This document shows positions 63,346 through 64,000 of a stretch of DNA of 64,000 nucleotides, piece by piece. The notes below the pieces were generated by a model. The model saw nothing but the letters and a program-made list of their open reading frames with translations. It was not told the origin of the DNA and did not search any database. This DNA is from Adiantum capillus-veneris (lineage: Eukaryota; Streptophyta; Polypodiopsida; Polypodiales; Pteridaceae): contig CM043966.1 of the NCBI GenBank assembly GCA_014529385.2, forward strand, positions 91,060,587-91,124,586. Direction: 5' to 3'. A program made the translations under genes and the position numbers. How positions within the stretch are numbered: the first letter of the stretch is position 1; each line of letters opens with the position of its first letter.

Positions 63346-64000
63346 CATACCTACCGATTCAAGTTGGATTTTAAATGATTCAGTAGGTGTGATTCTTGTT
63401 TTAAAGTTTTTGAACTCTTCAAGAAGCTTTAAGGAGAAATCTTCTCTTTTATGTCTCCAAACTTTTGACTTTACAACACTATACACGAAGCTAAATTTGG
63501 AGGACCTTAAATTTAGAGTGAAGTCTCTTATTTCCAAAGTTTTTGCGTACAAGCTTGAGAAGGATAGGTACGAGGCATTGCTAGTAGAAAAGTCAGCCTT
63601 GAACTTTGACTTCTTATGGTTGAAAAATAAGAATGTAGATGTAGACAAAGGAAGAAGGAGATTCACCAAGATTGTAGATGACATTGACATCATATCTTGG
63701 TTAGATTTTCTTTTGGACAATTTATATATAACCATCGGCGACTCTCTTTTCAAGCAAACAATTGGTATCCCTATGGGCATCAATTGTGCTGTTTTTCTTG
63801 CTAATTTCTATCTTTTTACTTATGAGTTTGATTTTATGGAGCGTCTTGTCCTTGCTAACACTTGCCCCCCAATATTTTTGCACAAGTTATGCAATGTAAG
63901 ACGCTTTGTAGATGATCTTTTTGTCCCTGACGTTCCTTCTTTTCAAGATTTTATGTACTTGAATTCGAGTTCTGTAGGCAGAGGAATTTATACCAAGGAG
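63344..64000 (+). CDS. Penelope-like reverse transcriptase, open to the right edge
   Basis: 219 codons without a stop, running off the window. RT motifs are in order: TFDFTTLYT (motif A, catalytic D at 63467), FLLDNLYITIGDSLFKQ, IGIPMGINCAVFLANFYL (motif B, 63758-63815) and RRFVDDLF (motif C, FVDD, about 63899-63922). The IPMG motif followed by a LANFYLFTYEFDFM segment and the FDFxxLYT motif A match the Penelope-like group of retroelements, not Ty3, copia or LINE enzymes. Upstream, across the solo LTR, about 10 codons at 61834-61867 continue the same frame when LTR and target copy are skipped. Before that lies LTR F leader sequence, so the copy is truncated at its 5' end. The first codons (63344-63350) belong to the LTR end and target copy. 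Confidence 0.8.

Overview
The window looks like a piece of a large, retrotransposon-rich land-plant nuclear genome. The evidence is plant-type Ty3 retrotransposons primed by initiator-Met tRNA (TGGTATCAGAGC next to most LTRs), a hAT transposon with short plant-style introns, many long (GA)n tracts, and the first exon of a plant class II CPD photolyase gene. A Penelope-like reverse transcriptase at the right edge would fit a non-flowering plant such as a fern, lycophyte, bryophyte or gymnosperm better than a flowering plant; that is inference. No organellar, bacterial or CRISPR features were seen.

Layout. 1-4354: decayed Tat-like Ty3 element (J, minus), ending in a partial MITE. 4.6-7.9 kb: (GA)n tracts and non-coding DNA. 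7.9-12.1 kb: chromovirus G (minus) with one LTR and a gag-to-RT internal deletion. 13984-14417: a MITE with about 80-bp inverted repeats. 15155-15440: a probable GDSL-esterase pseudogene. 16294-16734: photolyase exon 1 (plus), the best host gene here; no further exon was recognised. From 17297 to the right edge almost everything is nested mobile DNA.

Nesting of the right two thirds. A non-coding LTR element (E, minus) starts at 27184 and runs past the window. Its 3' LTR holds chromovirus A2 (minus, 27445-48218, TSD CTCGG). A2 holds chromovirus B (plus, 30977-45843, TSD GCCTC). B's 5' LTR holds chromovirus C (minus, 31238-37233, TSD TAGCA). E's internal region holds chromovirus A1 (plus, 48538-59021, TSD GTATT/GTATC), whose integrase holds an apparently intact hAT transposon (53383-57351, 8-bp TSD CGCGAGAC). 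E's 5' LTR holds LTR F (61124-61787), followed by a Penelope-like RT reading frame that is split by a solo B-type LTR (61868-63345). To the left, 17297-26456 is a tandem duplicate of 26457-29690 (E flank, E and A2 3' ends). That duplicate was hit by D (19715-25650, TSD GATTT), a gag-protease-only LTR element without polymerase or integrase.

Most retroelement genes are broken by stops, frameshifts and deletions. The hAT transposase (834 aa, five exons) and the Penelope-like RT frame are the exceptions. Different LTR families share a short module (ACCGAAAGGGGCGCCA followed by TTTGGGGCC) beside a poly(A)-signal-like sequence.
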